Under the pieces are notes generated by a model. That model saw only the letters and a list, made by a program, of their open reading frames with translations, was not told the origin of the DNA and ran no database searches. The translations under genes and the position numbers were made by a program. From Lumbricus rubellus (taxonomy: Eukaryota; Annelida; Clitellata; Crassiclitellata; Lumbricidae): a stretch of 64,000 bases of DNA. Shown here one piece after another: positions 45,956-56,227 of this stretch; positions within the stretch are counted from its first letter, which is position 1; each line of letters starts with the position of its first letter. The stretch is from contig OX243816.1 in assembly GCA_945859605.1 (NCBI GenBank), positions 37,608,676 to 37,672,675 on the forward strand. Reading direction: 5' to 3'.

Positions 45956-46492
45956 TGATGCACTAACGTGGCCAAGGCGACTTACAACAAAAACCTTCTA
46001 ACCAGCGCAAAATCCTTGAGAATTCCAACGAAAGTCCAGTACGCGAGTATAGAAGCAGTAAACTCCAACCTGTCTGAAACAACTGTGCAAATTCTGCGTT
46101 TTGATTAAATAGTCCATCGAAATGACAGAGAGGTCGGTAAACGACCAAATGGCCGCTGACCTGCGCAGAACTTTCACAGGCAGCATTAGCATTTGGGTTG
46201 AAGTAAGAAAAGTTAATGTTAACGTATACATGTCATGCCATTGAGACGGACAGGACTATAAGATACATTTCTCAATCGTCATTGGAAAATTTGATAGAAA
46301 GGTTGAAATCCTTAAAGCGCATAATTATAGAATGAAAAAGAGAACTGGAGGAACTGTTGCGAACTGTTGGCAGTAATTATTCCGTAATTATTACGGAAAT
46401 TAAGATGTTTTTGCTTTTATCTCGTACGTGACCAGATGTAGTCATGCATACTTAATTTACTTATGCGACTCATAATAGTTGCTGGCCTATTT

Positions 46493-46752
46493 TGTGTGGC
46501 GCGTTGGTGTAGTGGGTATGTTCTTTGCCTTGCAGCCTGAAGGTTTCAGGTTCGAACCCACCTCAAGTGGCCTCGGAGGGACCTTTTGGGAAAATCCTTC
46601 ACTCGCATTTGTTCAGCGCTTCGGCGTGAAACTCCGATTCAGTGTCCGCGCTGTATGCCGACTCACTGTCACTTGCTACGGTCTGTAACCAGGAGCGCCT
46701 CTGAGCAATGATCGGGAAGAGGCACTATTATAGGCTACATGTACGTTCACAT
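46493..46752 (+). mobile_element. tRNA-derived SINE with LINE-type 3' end
   Basis: A-box-like gtggcgcgttggtgtagtgg, B-box GGTTCGAACCC at 46549-46559, body with cagcgcttcggcgtgaaact, and tail gagcgcctctgagcaatg then gaagaggcactatta. Cleanest copy of the family in the window. Confidence 0.8.
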
Positions 46753-46946
46753 AAATATAAGTGAATAATCACATTTCTGCCACTACAGTGTGTAATGTAA
46801 AGACTCTCGTGAACCATCGTTATCACACGAATACTCGAGCACACGCATCAACAAATATATTTAGCATTTACTTAATTCGTGTGATTATATAATTATGTTT
46901 CAGTCGTGCATCTGATTATTATAAGTGAGAGATATAAGACAGAAAA

Positions 46947-49900
46947 ATGAAGGTTGCAACAGCTGTTGGTATCTTCTGCCTCTTCGTCACCGTCGTGACA
47001 GTCGTCAACGGTTCCGTATTCTTCGTTCCCGCTGACTTTGACGAAGACGATGACGGTGAATAGTTCTATCTACTAATTCTAAGAGCATGTAGGCTATTTA
47101 TATATCGTAATCGTAAACTCCTGATTTCTAAAGCGCCTCTATATAAAGCCAAGCACGGGGCACCGGCTTATTCACGAGCGTTGCGTTGAGTCAAAAGTCT
47201 TATCCTTAAGAGTAATCCATGGTGGTCCGGGTCGAGTTTCCGTAGGATCAGAGGGGTGGAAACAGCTACTAGGGTGGGCTCATATATAGTCAATATATAT
47301 AATTTTTATATATATACCCCGTGTGATCTAATGGAGTAGATGCATAGGATCTAATGGAGTTAACGCACAACTTATATAGCGCCGATAATGGCCCGATATA
47401 TGAATGATGTGCATCTGTGAACAGTTTTTGAGACCGAAATCGGGAAATTACGGCAATTTTCTGAAGATTTCGGCCGGATGACTAAAAACGGTCATCAGTT
47501 TTTTGGAACGGGAAATTGCGGCAATTTTGATGACTAACAAAAGGTCGCCAGAATTTTTGAAGTTTCGGACAAAACTAAAAATTGTTGCCCTCCCACTTCT
47601 GATATGTTCCGTACGCCTATGTGCAGAATAAATATAGGGCCGATATATTCGAATTATGTACAATATTGTACATGTAGGGCCTATCTTTGAGAGTTAGAGA
47701 GACTTGTCTTACTGTTGGAGGTAATATTACGAGGAGCACATTCTCGCGCCGAGCACGCAGTTTGCCTGTTCATTTGCATGTTCATTTGCATGTTCATTTG
47801 CATGTTCATTTGCATGTTCATTTGCATGTTCATTTGCATGCTCATTTGCATGTTCATTTGCATGCTCATTTGCATGTTCATTTGCATGTTTCATCGGAGG
47901 ATTCTTCTATGAATGCCTTTGTTTTCATATTTGCAACCTCGCAGGATAGTCCACCAATAGATATAGAATTAAGCCACGATGCCGTGAATGAATATTCTGT
48001 CATTATAGGTCAAACAGTTGTAACGTGTTCGGTCGACTGGGATGATGAAACGTACACCGTTAAGGATGGTGACTCCACCCAACTGCCATCGATCGACGGA
48101 GGGTACTGTGTCAACTGCGGTCCATGTGATGAAGACGGAATGGCATGCGCGGACCAGTACAGGTCAGCTTACATTGGCGGACAGACGGACGGAAGGACGG
48201 ACCGACGGACGGACGGACGGAAGGACAGACGGACGGAAGGACGGACCGACGGAAGGGCGGAGGTCAAATGTTTGATGGACGGAAACAAGAAGATATGGAT
48301 GGACAAAACGACTGACAGACTGACTGACTGACTGACTGATTGACTGACTGACGACTGACTGACGACTGACTGATTGACTGGCTGACTGACTGACTGACTT
48401 ATTAGAATACTTCCAGGCCCAGACAGATAGTCAATCAGTCAGTCATTCAGTCTTTAGTCATTCAAGCAGTCGATCAGTCAGTCATCCAATTTCATTAGTC
48501 AATCTGTCGACGGCAGGTCATGCAGACTCATACTACGACTGCGGATGCTCCAAATTTGGAATGGGATTCTGTACCAGCTATTCTAGCAAGGCCTCATTGA
48601 CTCAATGGAATTAGCAAAAAGTGGATGGATGGAATGAGGGAAGAATGCCGGAAGCATGGGCGCCTTCATAAATTTTTGCAGGTGGGACAAAACACGATGG
48701 TCACGATTAACAAATTTTGTAGCCAAAGGTTGAAAAATGCAAAGCATGAAATTTGAAATATGTATGGACATTTTCCATACAACTCTTTAAGTGTAGCCTA
48801 TATTTTTCATTTTTCACTCTTTTTTAACACTTTGATATGAATATTTTCATTGGGAAAAGAAATTAGTTAAAAATCAAAAAGTAGTACCGGTAGTTAAAAG
48901 TAGGTTCCTGAAGGGGTGCAATAAGTCTTCTTGCCCCTGGGAACTGACACTAATTTTTAATTCAGATAGGCTAGTCATTTATGATCCCTCTAGTTAGGAC
49001 CAGCCGTCGACAGATTGACCTATGAAATTGGATGACTGACTGCTTGAGATCAGGAAAAGAACGGGAATGGAGAAGATTGAAGAGGTGATAAAGAGGACAC
49101 GGCTACGCTGGCTGGGACATTTGCACCGCATGGACGAGGACAGAATCCCGAAGCAGGCAATGGACTGGATCCCGAGCGGGTGGAAAAGGAAGAAGGGAAG
49201 GCCGAGAAAGCACTGGAGGGACACGATCTCAAAAGACCTCACCGATGGAGGACTGACGTGGGAGGAGGCTGTCAATGCTGCTCAAAACAGAGAAGAATGG
49301 AAGACCTATATCGCCCAATGTCCACACAGCACGCGGACGGACTAAGGTCTAAGGTATAAGGTGTAAGGTAAGGTCTAGTTAGGACTACTTCCATATTTTC
49401 ACCGTATTTTCTAAACTTCTAAAGCACTACTCGAAAGTCATTCACAGGCACCAGCTTATTCATCGAGTCAAAGGGCTGTTCAGTGTTCAAGTGCATGGTG
49501 ATCAGAAGGAGGTTTGCGTCCGATTGTCAGAGGACGGAGGGCCAGAACAGCTGTTAAGGTGGGTGCCATTAATATTTAGTATTGGAAGGTGGAAGATCCA
49601 AGGATCAGATGAGTAGCGGAATGAATTCTTTTGAACAGACCATTTTTAAGTGGAACCCAATGGTCATGGTTGCAGTTTTTAGCAAGGCTTGAAAAATGCA
49701 AGGCAGAAAATTTAAAGCATGTCTGTTATTTTTTAAAGGTTTCTAAACGTAGATTTCTTGGTTTCATTTGTTCATCATTAGTATCATTCATTCTGTAACG
49801 CGAAGAAATTTGTTAAAAACACAAAAGTAGTAGCTAACAAATAGATGCAACTTTTCCAGGGAGGCAAGTGCACCGACTTGCCTCGTGTGCGGGCGCGCAT

Positions 49901-50659
49901 GGTCGGAAGCAAACAAGAGGAAGGATGGATGGAAGGAAGAACGCACGAAATGATTATAATATTTATGAAGGAATTAAAATAACTGTTATGAATTAGGCCT
50001 ATTCTTTCAAAGTTCATTCTGCGAATCTCTCAACTGTGTTTGTAATTGTCAACTATTATTTATTATTTATTAACTAAATAAATTTGTAGCGCGCACAAGG
50101 TCGCACCGAAATGTGAATCTGAGGCGTGGATAGTCAGCCGCCAGATGAGGATGCAGCTAGAGATCCACGTGCTTTAAAGCCAAGTAGGAGTATTGAGTTT
50201 TGAGCCGTTGCCCCTTTTTTGGAAGGAAGGAAGTGAAATAGAGCTTCGAATAGAGAGCGGAAGGTGATTCCATTCCTTTGGTGCGGAGGCATGGAATGCA
50301 CGCGAACCCATACGCCTAACTGTTTTGCATCGAGGTTCAACTAAAAGATTTGTACCAGATGAACGCAAGCAACGAGGAGGAATGTATGGAGTTATAGTAG
50401 TGACTAATAAACTATTTAAATCAGTCACTCAATTAGATTAAACTAATTGACTTGTAGGCTACTGAATTACTGAAAGTCAGTCAGTCAATTAGTCGGTCAA
50501 TTTGCCTGCTCATCGGTGGTTTGCCTTTTGTTATGTCTTTGTTTTAAGTCAGCAGTTAACGACATAACTTTACTTTATGACTTTAGTGAGTCTCCAGGCT
50601 GTCCGCCTTTACAACACCACACCGATGAAAACGGAAACATTTGGGCCGTCGGTAAGTGA
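46947..50659 (+). CDS. Gene F: secreted Cys-rich peptide
   Basis: Coding exons 46947-47055, 48009-48162 and 50587-50659 join to a 111-residue frame. Exon 1: signal peptide (MKVATAVGIFCLFVTVVTV, then VNG) and a variable acidic stretch ending DFDEDDD. Exon 2: C-x26-C-x2-C-x2-C-x6-C with GGYCVNCGPCDEDGMAC. Exon 3: S-ESPGCPPLQHHTDENG, then NIWAVGK and stop, with the same embedded GTAAGT donor as in E. Intron 1 retention stops at GGT GAA TAG. Intron 2 (2.4 kb) contains LINE pieces on both strands and a decayed exon copy. ATTAAA at 50863-50868 is a candidate poly(A) signal. The closest relative is E. Likely secreted VWC/PSP94-like protein; function unknown. Confidence 0.85.
47757..47892. repeat. 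Octamer minisatellite, gene F intron 1 (about 11 units)
   Basis: Same 12-bp unit TTGCATGTTCAT at the same anchor as in E, but only about 11 units. E and F are otherwise the closest pair, so copy number changed quickly. Confidence 0.9.
48178..48480. repeat. GGAC/GGAA and GACT/AGTC arrays, gene F intron 2
   Basis: GGAC-type units at 48178-48260, then GACT at 48309-48400 and the complementary AGTC at 48428-48485 around the conserved ttccaggcccag. Same order as in every sister. Confidence 0.85.
48499..48585 (+). pseudogene. Decayed extra copy of exon 2 in gene F
   Basis: Counterpart of 38573-38655 in E: ttcattag| then ctgtcgacggca and tacgactgcggatgc, readable as YYDCGCSKFGMGFCTSY in one frame. 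The donor position has GCAAGG where E has GTAAGG. The frame continues 10 codons further than in E. Confidence 0.5.
48640..48955. mobile_element. Unclassified dispersed repeat
   Basis: Shares ttgaaaaatgcaaagc, gaaatttagttaaaa-like and ttgcccc words with 680-900 and 49670-49905. Three copies in the window identify it as a repeat; no ends or protein are clear. Confidence 0.5.
49045..49378 (+). mobile_element. LINE ORF2 C-terminal fragment
   Basis: A continuous 92-codon frame (49067-49345) reads RTRLRWLGHLHRMDEDRIPK, then GRPRKHWRDTISKDL and LTWEEAVNAAQNREEW, the C-terminal end of a LINE reverse-transcriptase ORF. It ends at a stop followed by a TAAGGT-type tail (49340-49378). The open frame and the tail suggest a fairly recent, 5'-truncated insertion in intron 2 of F. 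Confidence 0.8.
50075..50432 (-). mobile_element. CR1/L2-like LINE 3' fragment on the minus strand
   Basis: Minus-strand frame 50428-50174 reads PPRCLRSSGTNLLVEPRCKT, then FHASAPKEWNHLPLSIRSSI, the end of a reverse-transcriptase ORF of this clade. The tail toward 50050 is TTA/AAT-rich. It lies between the AGTC arm and exon 3 of F. Confidence 0.75.
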
Positions 50660-52110
50660 TCACTGTCAGCAGCACAACTGTCAAGACGACCTGCTCAGCA
50701 ACTTCACCGATCGTCAGGAATTCCTTTTCCGAAGAACGTGAAGAAATTTCGTCTCCGCAATCATATTTAGGGCCTACCGTAACAACCGCTTTTTCTGACT
50801 ACAATAATTATAATAATTATACCATAATGTGAATTTCTTTGAAAAGCTAACGATCTAAATGCATTAAAGTGGAAAATACATTTGCTTCAGCTAAAAAATT
50901 GTTGCCATTCATCTTCAGTTATAACTTATAAGTTACGTTTAACATCAACTTTACTGAAATGACAATCTGACATTCATACTATTATTAGGCCAAATTCCCG
51001 CTGGCCTCTCAGTCTAAGTCCAATAAAATGTAGGCGTCGACACCAATTACACATCCAAGTTATGTGATAACAGCTCTGAAATTTTGGACCATAGGTTGGT
51101 TTTTTTACTTTGCCCAAACCTTTCCTAGAGTGTACTGTGAAGTGCCTCTTGTACATGTAAATATATATGCACACAATAGAACTGTAGGGCAATGTAGGCC
51201 CCTGTCAATTTTCTACATAGGCTAGGCTATAATGCTTCGCTTCAATGCGAATACGCGTGCGATTAATTGTTGTTGTCATTTAGTTTCAAAATTTCATTGC
51301 TTGGTCAATTTTACAGCTTAATATGGTCCAGGAAATGCGAGCAAATTGAGATGTTAGCGAATTTATTTAGCCCAACCTCGTCACGTGTGGCAGGGTGTCC
51401 CGTCCTCTCCCTCGCCGCATGTTCTTCTCATCGACAGTGTACATTGTCTCAAGCGTGTCACGTTCTAACGAGTTGCCGTTTGTACAACTCGTTAGCATAC
51501 ACAATTACACATGGAGCTATAGCTGCCCCTGTATGGAGGCGGACCTACGGGCCTCCTGTTATCCAAAATTTTATAAAGCAGATTTTACACCTATCTATGG
51601 AGTAAAACGTAATGATGTATCTCGCTGGACATGAGCATACATACATGGTTCCCCGACAATTCGGAGCCGGATAATTCGGAGATGGACAATTTGGAGCGGA
51701 CAATTCGAAACTGGACAATTCTTAGCAACCAAAATTCGTGATGGGACTTCCACTTTTAGGTCAGCTTTCCCTAGCCTACCCATCTCCATCACCCAAAAAA
51801 TACCAGGATAGCTCCGCTTACTTCGCTCGTGAATACTCTGGTGCCCTACCTTTGGCTTAAGATCGACGCTTTGTAAAATGGACAGTCCATGATTGCGATT
51901 CTCAGACTTTAAACGCGGGACTCCGCAGTCAGACTACAAATTGGATGATCAGATAGTTAATAATAATAAGCAATTAAACAAAACTTTTCATTTAAAGTTA
52001 TTTCTGTTCTGTAACGACATGGTGCAATAATAATTGTCGTCAAAATAAGTCACGTAACTATAATAAACGACGACGATTTCAGTGCAGCTGGAGTCAAGAC
52101 TAAGTAGCCT
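50660..52110. other. 3' flank of gene F, part of the E/F duplication
   Basis: Parallel to 38914-39920 through ccgaagaacgtgaagaaatt, ggacaattcggagccg and gtcaagact words. It contains an extra 51230-51630 segment not seen in E. No supported gene. Confidence 0.5.
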
Positions 52111-52421
52111 ATGTATGTATGTATGTATGTATGTATGTATGTATGTATGTATGTATGTATGTATGTATGTATGTATGTATGTATGTATGTATGTATGTAT
52201 GTATGTATGTATGTATGTATGTATGTATGTATGTATGTATGTATGTATGTATGTATGTATGTATGTATGTATGTATGTATGTATGTATGTATGTATGTAT
52301 GTATGTATGTATGTATGTATGTATGTATGTATGTATGTATGTATGTATGTATGTATGTATGTATGTATGTATGTATGTATGTATGTATGTATGTATGTAT
52401 GTATGTATGTATGTATATATG

Positions 52422-52455
<34 letters not shown>

Positions 52456-52489
52456 TGTATGTATGTATGTATGTATGTATGTATATATG

Positions 52490-52523
<34 letters not shown>

Positions 52524-52546
52524 TGTATGTATGTATGTATGTATGT
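52111..52546. repeat. (ATGT)n microsatellite, 436 bp
   Basis: About 109 units with a few ATAT interruptions. It is absent from the matching place in the E unit, and it resumes for about 30 bases after the LTR element (56231-56260), so the element split it. MYVC frames are artefacts. Confidence 0.95.
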
Positions 52547-52988
52547 TGTTAGCTAGTTGTCTAGGAGTAAGAATATGTATGAACAAGTCACTCGAAAAGC
52601 TTTAAGTATATTTACATAAATTGGAACGATACTCACAGTACATTCAACATTCACGACGAAGCGCACTTATACTAACAGTTAATACAATCGTCATCCACAA
52701 TATAGGGAGACTCAAATTCGAGAACCAGTTTCAACGTAGATACGTGACCACTAAGGGCACACGCACAAACCATTAGGCCACCATGGGCAAAAAAGCGTAA
52801 CACACAACAGCACGTCCAAACGAAGCTTAACTAAGCTTAACTAATACTGGTCTCTCCTAACCTCGTGAACATTTCTTATTTATACTCATCAACAATCCTT
52901 CTCTTACGCTAAACGGGGTGCGTCTTAACTACAATTAAGTGCACGTGTGAAAAGGATGAGATGATGGGATGGAGGAGCAATCCCAACA
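52547..52988 (-). repeat. Left LTR (3' LTR of the element)
   Basis: 442 bases. TATTTATA at 52877-52884 is a TATA box on the minus strand. It contains atta (in acaattaag) that the other LTR lacks. Confidence 0.9.
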
Positions 52989-53139
52989 GACCCCCCGACC
53001 ACAAAAAAGAGGAAACATATGCGGTGTTTCCGACAATAAATGTCACACCAAAATGCAATACAGTTCAGTTCTTTACTTAACTACATAAAGTTCCATTAGG
53101 CTACAAAAATTTAAAAAATAAAGTTCAATTATCAAAACT

Positions 53140-55281
53140 TTAGTCACCAAACGCAAAACGACAAACAACGTCGGCATACAAAATTAAATGATTCGACCAA
53201 TGTCGAATGTTCAAGGGGCATTGCTTCGTTTCGAAAGTCCAAGGCCAGAGTTCACGAATACCGTTCATTATGACGTTATTACCGATAGGCCTATGCCACA
53301 AACTGTAGAACTCGCACAACACCTGCGCAAAGCCAAAGCACAGGTCGACGATGTGGAGAAGAAGCAACAAAGCGAACGCTTCGCTCCATTCCGACGACAA
53401 CACAAGCACGTTGTCAAGGCACCTAGCGACAGAAGTGCCAGTGCCACCAGCTGACAGCGTCAAGACGGTCCACGTCACCCAGAGAACCGCGAAGGCGCTC
53501 GAGTTCCATCGTCGTCCCACGTGGCCACTGCGACTGCGACTGCGTACGCGACCACCTTCACCAAGCGGCGAGTCCAGAGCATCCACATCCTGTAAGCAAA
53601 CTCCCGCACACACCTTAGACTCCTCGTCACTCGTAATAACATCAACATAATTCACGAGTGAAGAAACACACTCAGCTAAATCAGATTTAACCACTGAACA
53701 ATCAACAAGATTACTCAAATCATCTTCCGTAACAACATCCGATTCAGCAGTACAATTCACCACAACATGCATGTAACGCTCATTCACATTACAATCACAA
53801 GCATAGTCACATTCGTAAACAGAGCCTGCAGTAAGGTGGGATGCAAACGCATTGCTATCCCGCACGACAGTTGAAGCGTTATGCACAGCAATTCTTAATG
53901 CAACCGCTAAAGACGCATGCCAACGAAACACTTCGTCTTGGAACAACTGTCCCTTGTGTTCAGCGTTCACGTCATTATCAACATGAATCATCACATCAGT
54001 CAACAAAATATCAGTTGAATCAAGTTCCGCAATAAAACAATGCGTCATCAACACAACCTTGTGCACAACCATCAACCGTTCACCGAATGCAACAGCCATG
54101 CGCAACAGTGCAACAGTAGAAACGGTGCAGCACCAACGCATCGTCGATGATTCATCGAACACAACGGTTGTCAACATCGACTCAACAACCAAAGTGTTGT
54201 TATCATTAGCATGCAACGATGCAACAACTGAAGACACACGTGACCTATCGTCCATACTCATTCCTGACGCAACCTCATCATCAGTTTCAAACACAACCAG
54301 TGAATTACAACTATCGCGTATCAGAATGTCTTTCGGATCAACAGTACAAGTCATGTCATTCTGAGCACTGGCATTCAACATTTGAACAAAATCACTCATC
54401 CGCAAAAGACCATGCTCGCTCAATGTTGTTTCAGACAACCCACACTCAATGAACATGCTGTTGTCTTCATGTGCAAACAACAACTCCACATAACTCAGAT
54501 GAAACCTTCCGATATCAACACTCGTGCACAACGTGAACTTTAACCCAGTTGATACACATTGAAACGCACTGAAAGACACAGAACCATCATTGCACACACT
54601 CGTACACACAGTATCAGCGAGCTCGTTCAACCTTCGAGATGCAACATCTGTATACTCCTCGCATAGGCATACACTCAGCTGTGCGCTGGACTCATTCTGA
54701 CAACGAATAGGAGCAACCGTTTCGTGCAACACAGCACCATATTGCACATCATTCTCTGCCGAATGCATCTCAGTCATATCATCCCTTTCAAACTCATTTA
54801 AACTCGAGTCAATTAGCAGTTGAGAGGATTCAGCGTCATTTACACATGTTGCACAATCATCATTATCATCATCGTACATCCGTTCGTCCGACTGTCGTTC
54901 ACTCAAGTCAGAAAATTCAGAATCCGCGTATACACATTCATTCAAGTCCTGAAAGATTAGACCCAATCCGACTTCGTACACATCATCAACAACATCACTC
55001 TCGTACACATGCATCTGTTCCTCGGGCTGTGCTTCGCCACCGAAATTGATTAGTTCAGCGCAAGACACACCTTCGGACACGGTTGGTACGCTCTCTTCAA
55101 ATGCGTCAAAATCACGAACCATGTACGACCAAAATCCTTCACGCGGATCAATAGCAGAAACTTTATACCCGAAGCTTTTCGATGAAATTCGAATCATAAG
55201 TAAATTTGTGATCGTTCTGAGTTTTAGGCCCATCCCTCGAAATTTCCCGCTCAACGTCCTTCGACGAATTTTTCTCCCCAA
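53140..55281 (-). CDS. LTR-element ORF2, 713 codons, unknown protein
   Basis: The frame is open for 2.1 kb and fills most of the element's interior. The N-terminal 60 residues are basic. A long middle is rich in Asp, Ser, Val and Cys with no recognised domain. Near residue 580 there is a basic RSRSRSGHVGRR patch, followed by two hydrophobic stretches (about 592-612 and 636-660) that could be membrane segments. I see no reverse-transcriptase, RNase H, aspartic protease, integrase or CCHC motif. Its start overlaps the end of ORF1 by 119 bases in a different frame, so it could be made by frameshift. It may be a captured gene, a structural protein, or a degenerate polyprotein whose frame happens to be open. 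Function unknown. Confidence 0.55.
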   Translation of the reverse strand: MGRKIRRRTLSGKFRGMGLKLRTITNLLMIRISSKSFGYKVSAIDPREGFWSYMVRDFDAFEESVPTVSEGVSCAELINFGGEAQPEEQMHVYESDVVDDVYEVGLGLIFQDLNECVYADSEFSDLSERQSDERMYDDDNDDCATCVNDAESSQLLIDSSLNEFERDDMTEMHSAENDVQYGAVLHETVAPIRCQNESSAQLSVCLCEEYTDVASRRLNELADTVCTSVCNDGSVSFSAFQCVSTGLKFTLCTSVDIGRFHLSYVELLFAHEDNSMFIECGLSETTLSEHGLLRMSDFVQMLNASAQNDMTCTVDPKDILIRDSCNSLVVFETDDEVASGMSMDDRSRVSSVVASLHANDNNTLVVESMLTTVVFDESSTMRWCCTVSTVALLRMAVAFGERLMVVHKVVLMTHCFIAELDSTDILLTDVMIHVDNDVNAEHKGQLFQDEVFRWHASLAVALRIAVHNASTVVRDSNAFASHLTAGSVYECDYACDCNVNERYMHVVVNCTAESDVVTEDDLSNLVDCSVVKSDLAECVSSLVNYVDVITSDEESKVCAGVCLQDVDALDSPLGEGGRVRSRSRSGHVGRRWNSSAFAVLWVTWTVLTLSAGGTGTSVARCLDNVLVLSSEWSEAFALLLLLHIVDLCFGFAQVLCEFYSLWHRPIGNNVIMNGIRELWPWTFETKQCPLNIRHWSNHLILYADVVCRFAFGD

Positions 55282-55549
55282 GAAAAGACACTTGCTTATT
55301 GTTAGCAGTCAATTTCTCTGAAGCATTACCTATTTCCACCCAAACTTCATTTGAAAATTGTCGAAATTCATCAAGCGTGCAATTAGCATGCGTTTCGCTA
55401 TTTACAGCTTCAGTAACGCGCTCAGCAAAACTTGCCGCTTCCAACCATAACCTATTTTCTGCGCGTTCCTCCAATTTCTTTTGCCTTTTTCTCTCTTTAC
55501 AAGCTAAAGCCTTTGCCTTTTTCTCCTCAAGATTTTTCCATGGCGCCAT
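55163..55549 (-). CDS. LTR-element ORF1, 128 codons, coiled-coil protein
   Basis: First frame after the primer-binding site and about 240 bases of leader. It begins MAPWKNLEEKKAKAL and is Lys/Glu/Arg-rich for 50 residues, consistent with a coiled coil, followed by a mixed 70-residue part. By position it corresponds to gag, but there is no CCHC knuckle. It ends inside the ORF2 reading region. The start codon is the first ATG after the leader. Confidence 0.55.
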   Translation of the reverse strand: MAPWKNLEEKKAKALACKERKRQKKLEERAENRLWLEAASFAERVTEAVNSETHANCTLDEFRQFSNEVWVEIGNASEKLTANNKQVSFLGEKNSSKDVEREISRDGPKTQNDHKFTYDSNFIEKLRV

Positions 55550-55789
55550 TAAAAAAAAAATAATTTCAACTACGCAGTTACGAATTTAAGTCAAACAACC
55601 AGACATCAAAAATGAAAAAGTAGCACAAAATTGTGTACGCGGACACACCTACATCACCTACAGCACTCAAACATCAGCTACAAAAGTACTAGACGTCTCA
55701 GCGTCACAATTATCACAAACCCAATTTCCAATTACAGAAAAGCACCCTGTCAATTTGGAAACGAGTAATTTTAAGGACGAGCCCCCATT

Positions 55790-56227
55790 TGTTAGCTAGT
55801 TGTCTAGGAGTAAGAATATGTATGAACAAGTCACTCGAAAAGCTTTAAGTATATTTACATAAATTGGAACGATACTCACAGTACATTCAACATTCACGAC
55901 GAAGCGCACTTATACTAACAGTTAATACAATCGTCATCCACAATATAGGGAGACTCAAATTCGAGAACCAGTTTCAACGTAGATACGTGACCACTAAGGG
56001 CACACGCACAAACCATTAGGCCACCATGGGCAAAAAAGCGTAACACACAACAGCACGTCCAAACGAAGCTTAACTAAGCTTAACTAATACTGGTCTCTCC
56101 TAACCTCGTGAACATTTCTTATTTATACTCATCAACAATCCTTCTCTTACGCTAAACGGGGTGCGTCTTAACTACAAGTGCACGTGTGAAAAGGATGAGA
56201 TGATGGGATGGAGGAGCAATCCCAACA
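55790..56227 (-). repeat. Right LTR (5' LTR of the element)
   Basis: 438 bases, with TATTTATA at 56120-56127. It would be the promoter LTR for the minus-strand frames. Confidence 0.9.

Larger units (their letters stand above)
52547..56227 (-). mobile_element. Young non-autonomous LTR retrotransposon
   Basis: Two direct LTRs (52547-52988 and 55790-56227) begin TGTTAGCTAG and end CCCAACA on the + strand. By eye they are identical except for one 4-base indel. The coding strand is minus: just inside the right LTR, the minus strand reads TGGGGGCTCGTCC, matching a tRNA-Pro primer-binding site as used by gammaretroviruses; a G-rich tract lies before the left LTR. TATAAATA occurs in both LTRs on the minus strand. 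The interior has two frames but no reverse transcriptase, protease or integrase motif that I can find. The target is the ATGT microsatellite. Confidence 0.85.

Noticed and set aside
46882..46904. TATATAA just before the ATG exon as the core promoter of F
   Set aside because: It lies only about 17 bases before TTTCAG, is degraded in C, and the upstream block has a better TATA box followed by a donor. I treat TTTCAG as a splice acceptor, but direct initiation here is not excluded.
52050..52605. MYVC and HTYI repeat proteins
   Set aside because: ATGT microsatellite, 4-base unit, open in all frames.
53188..55589. Plus-strand frames of 60 to 101 codons across the LTR element
   Set aside because: They are shadows of the minus-strand 713-codon frame and the 128-codon frame.
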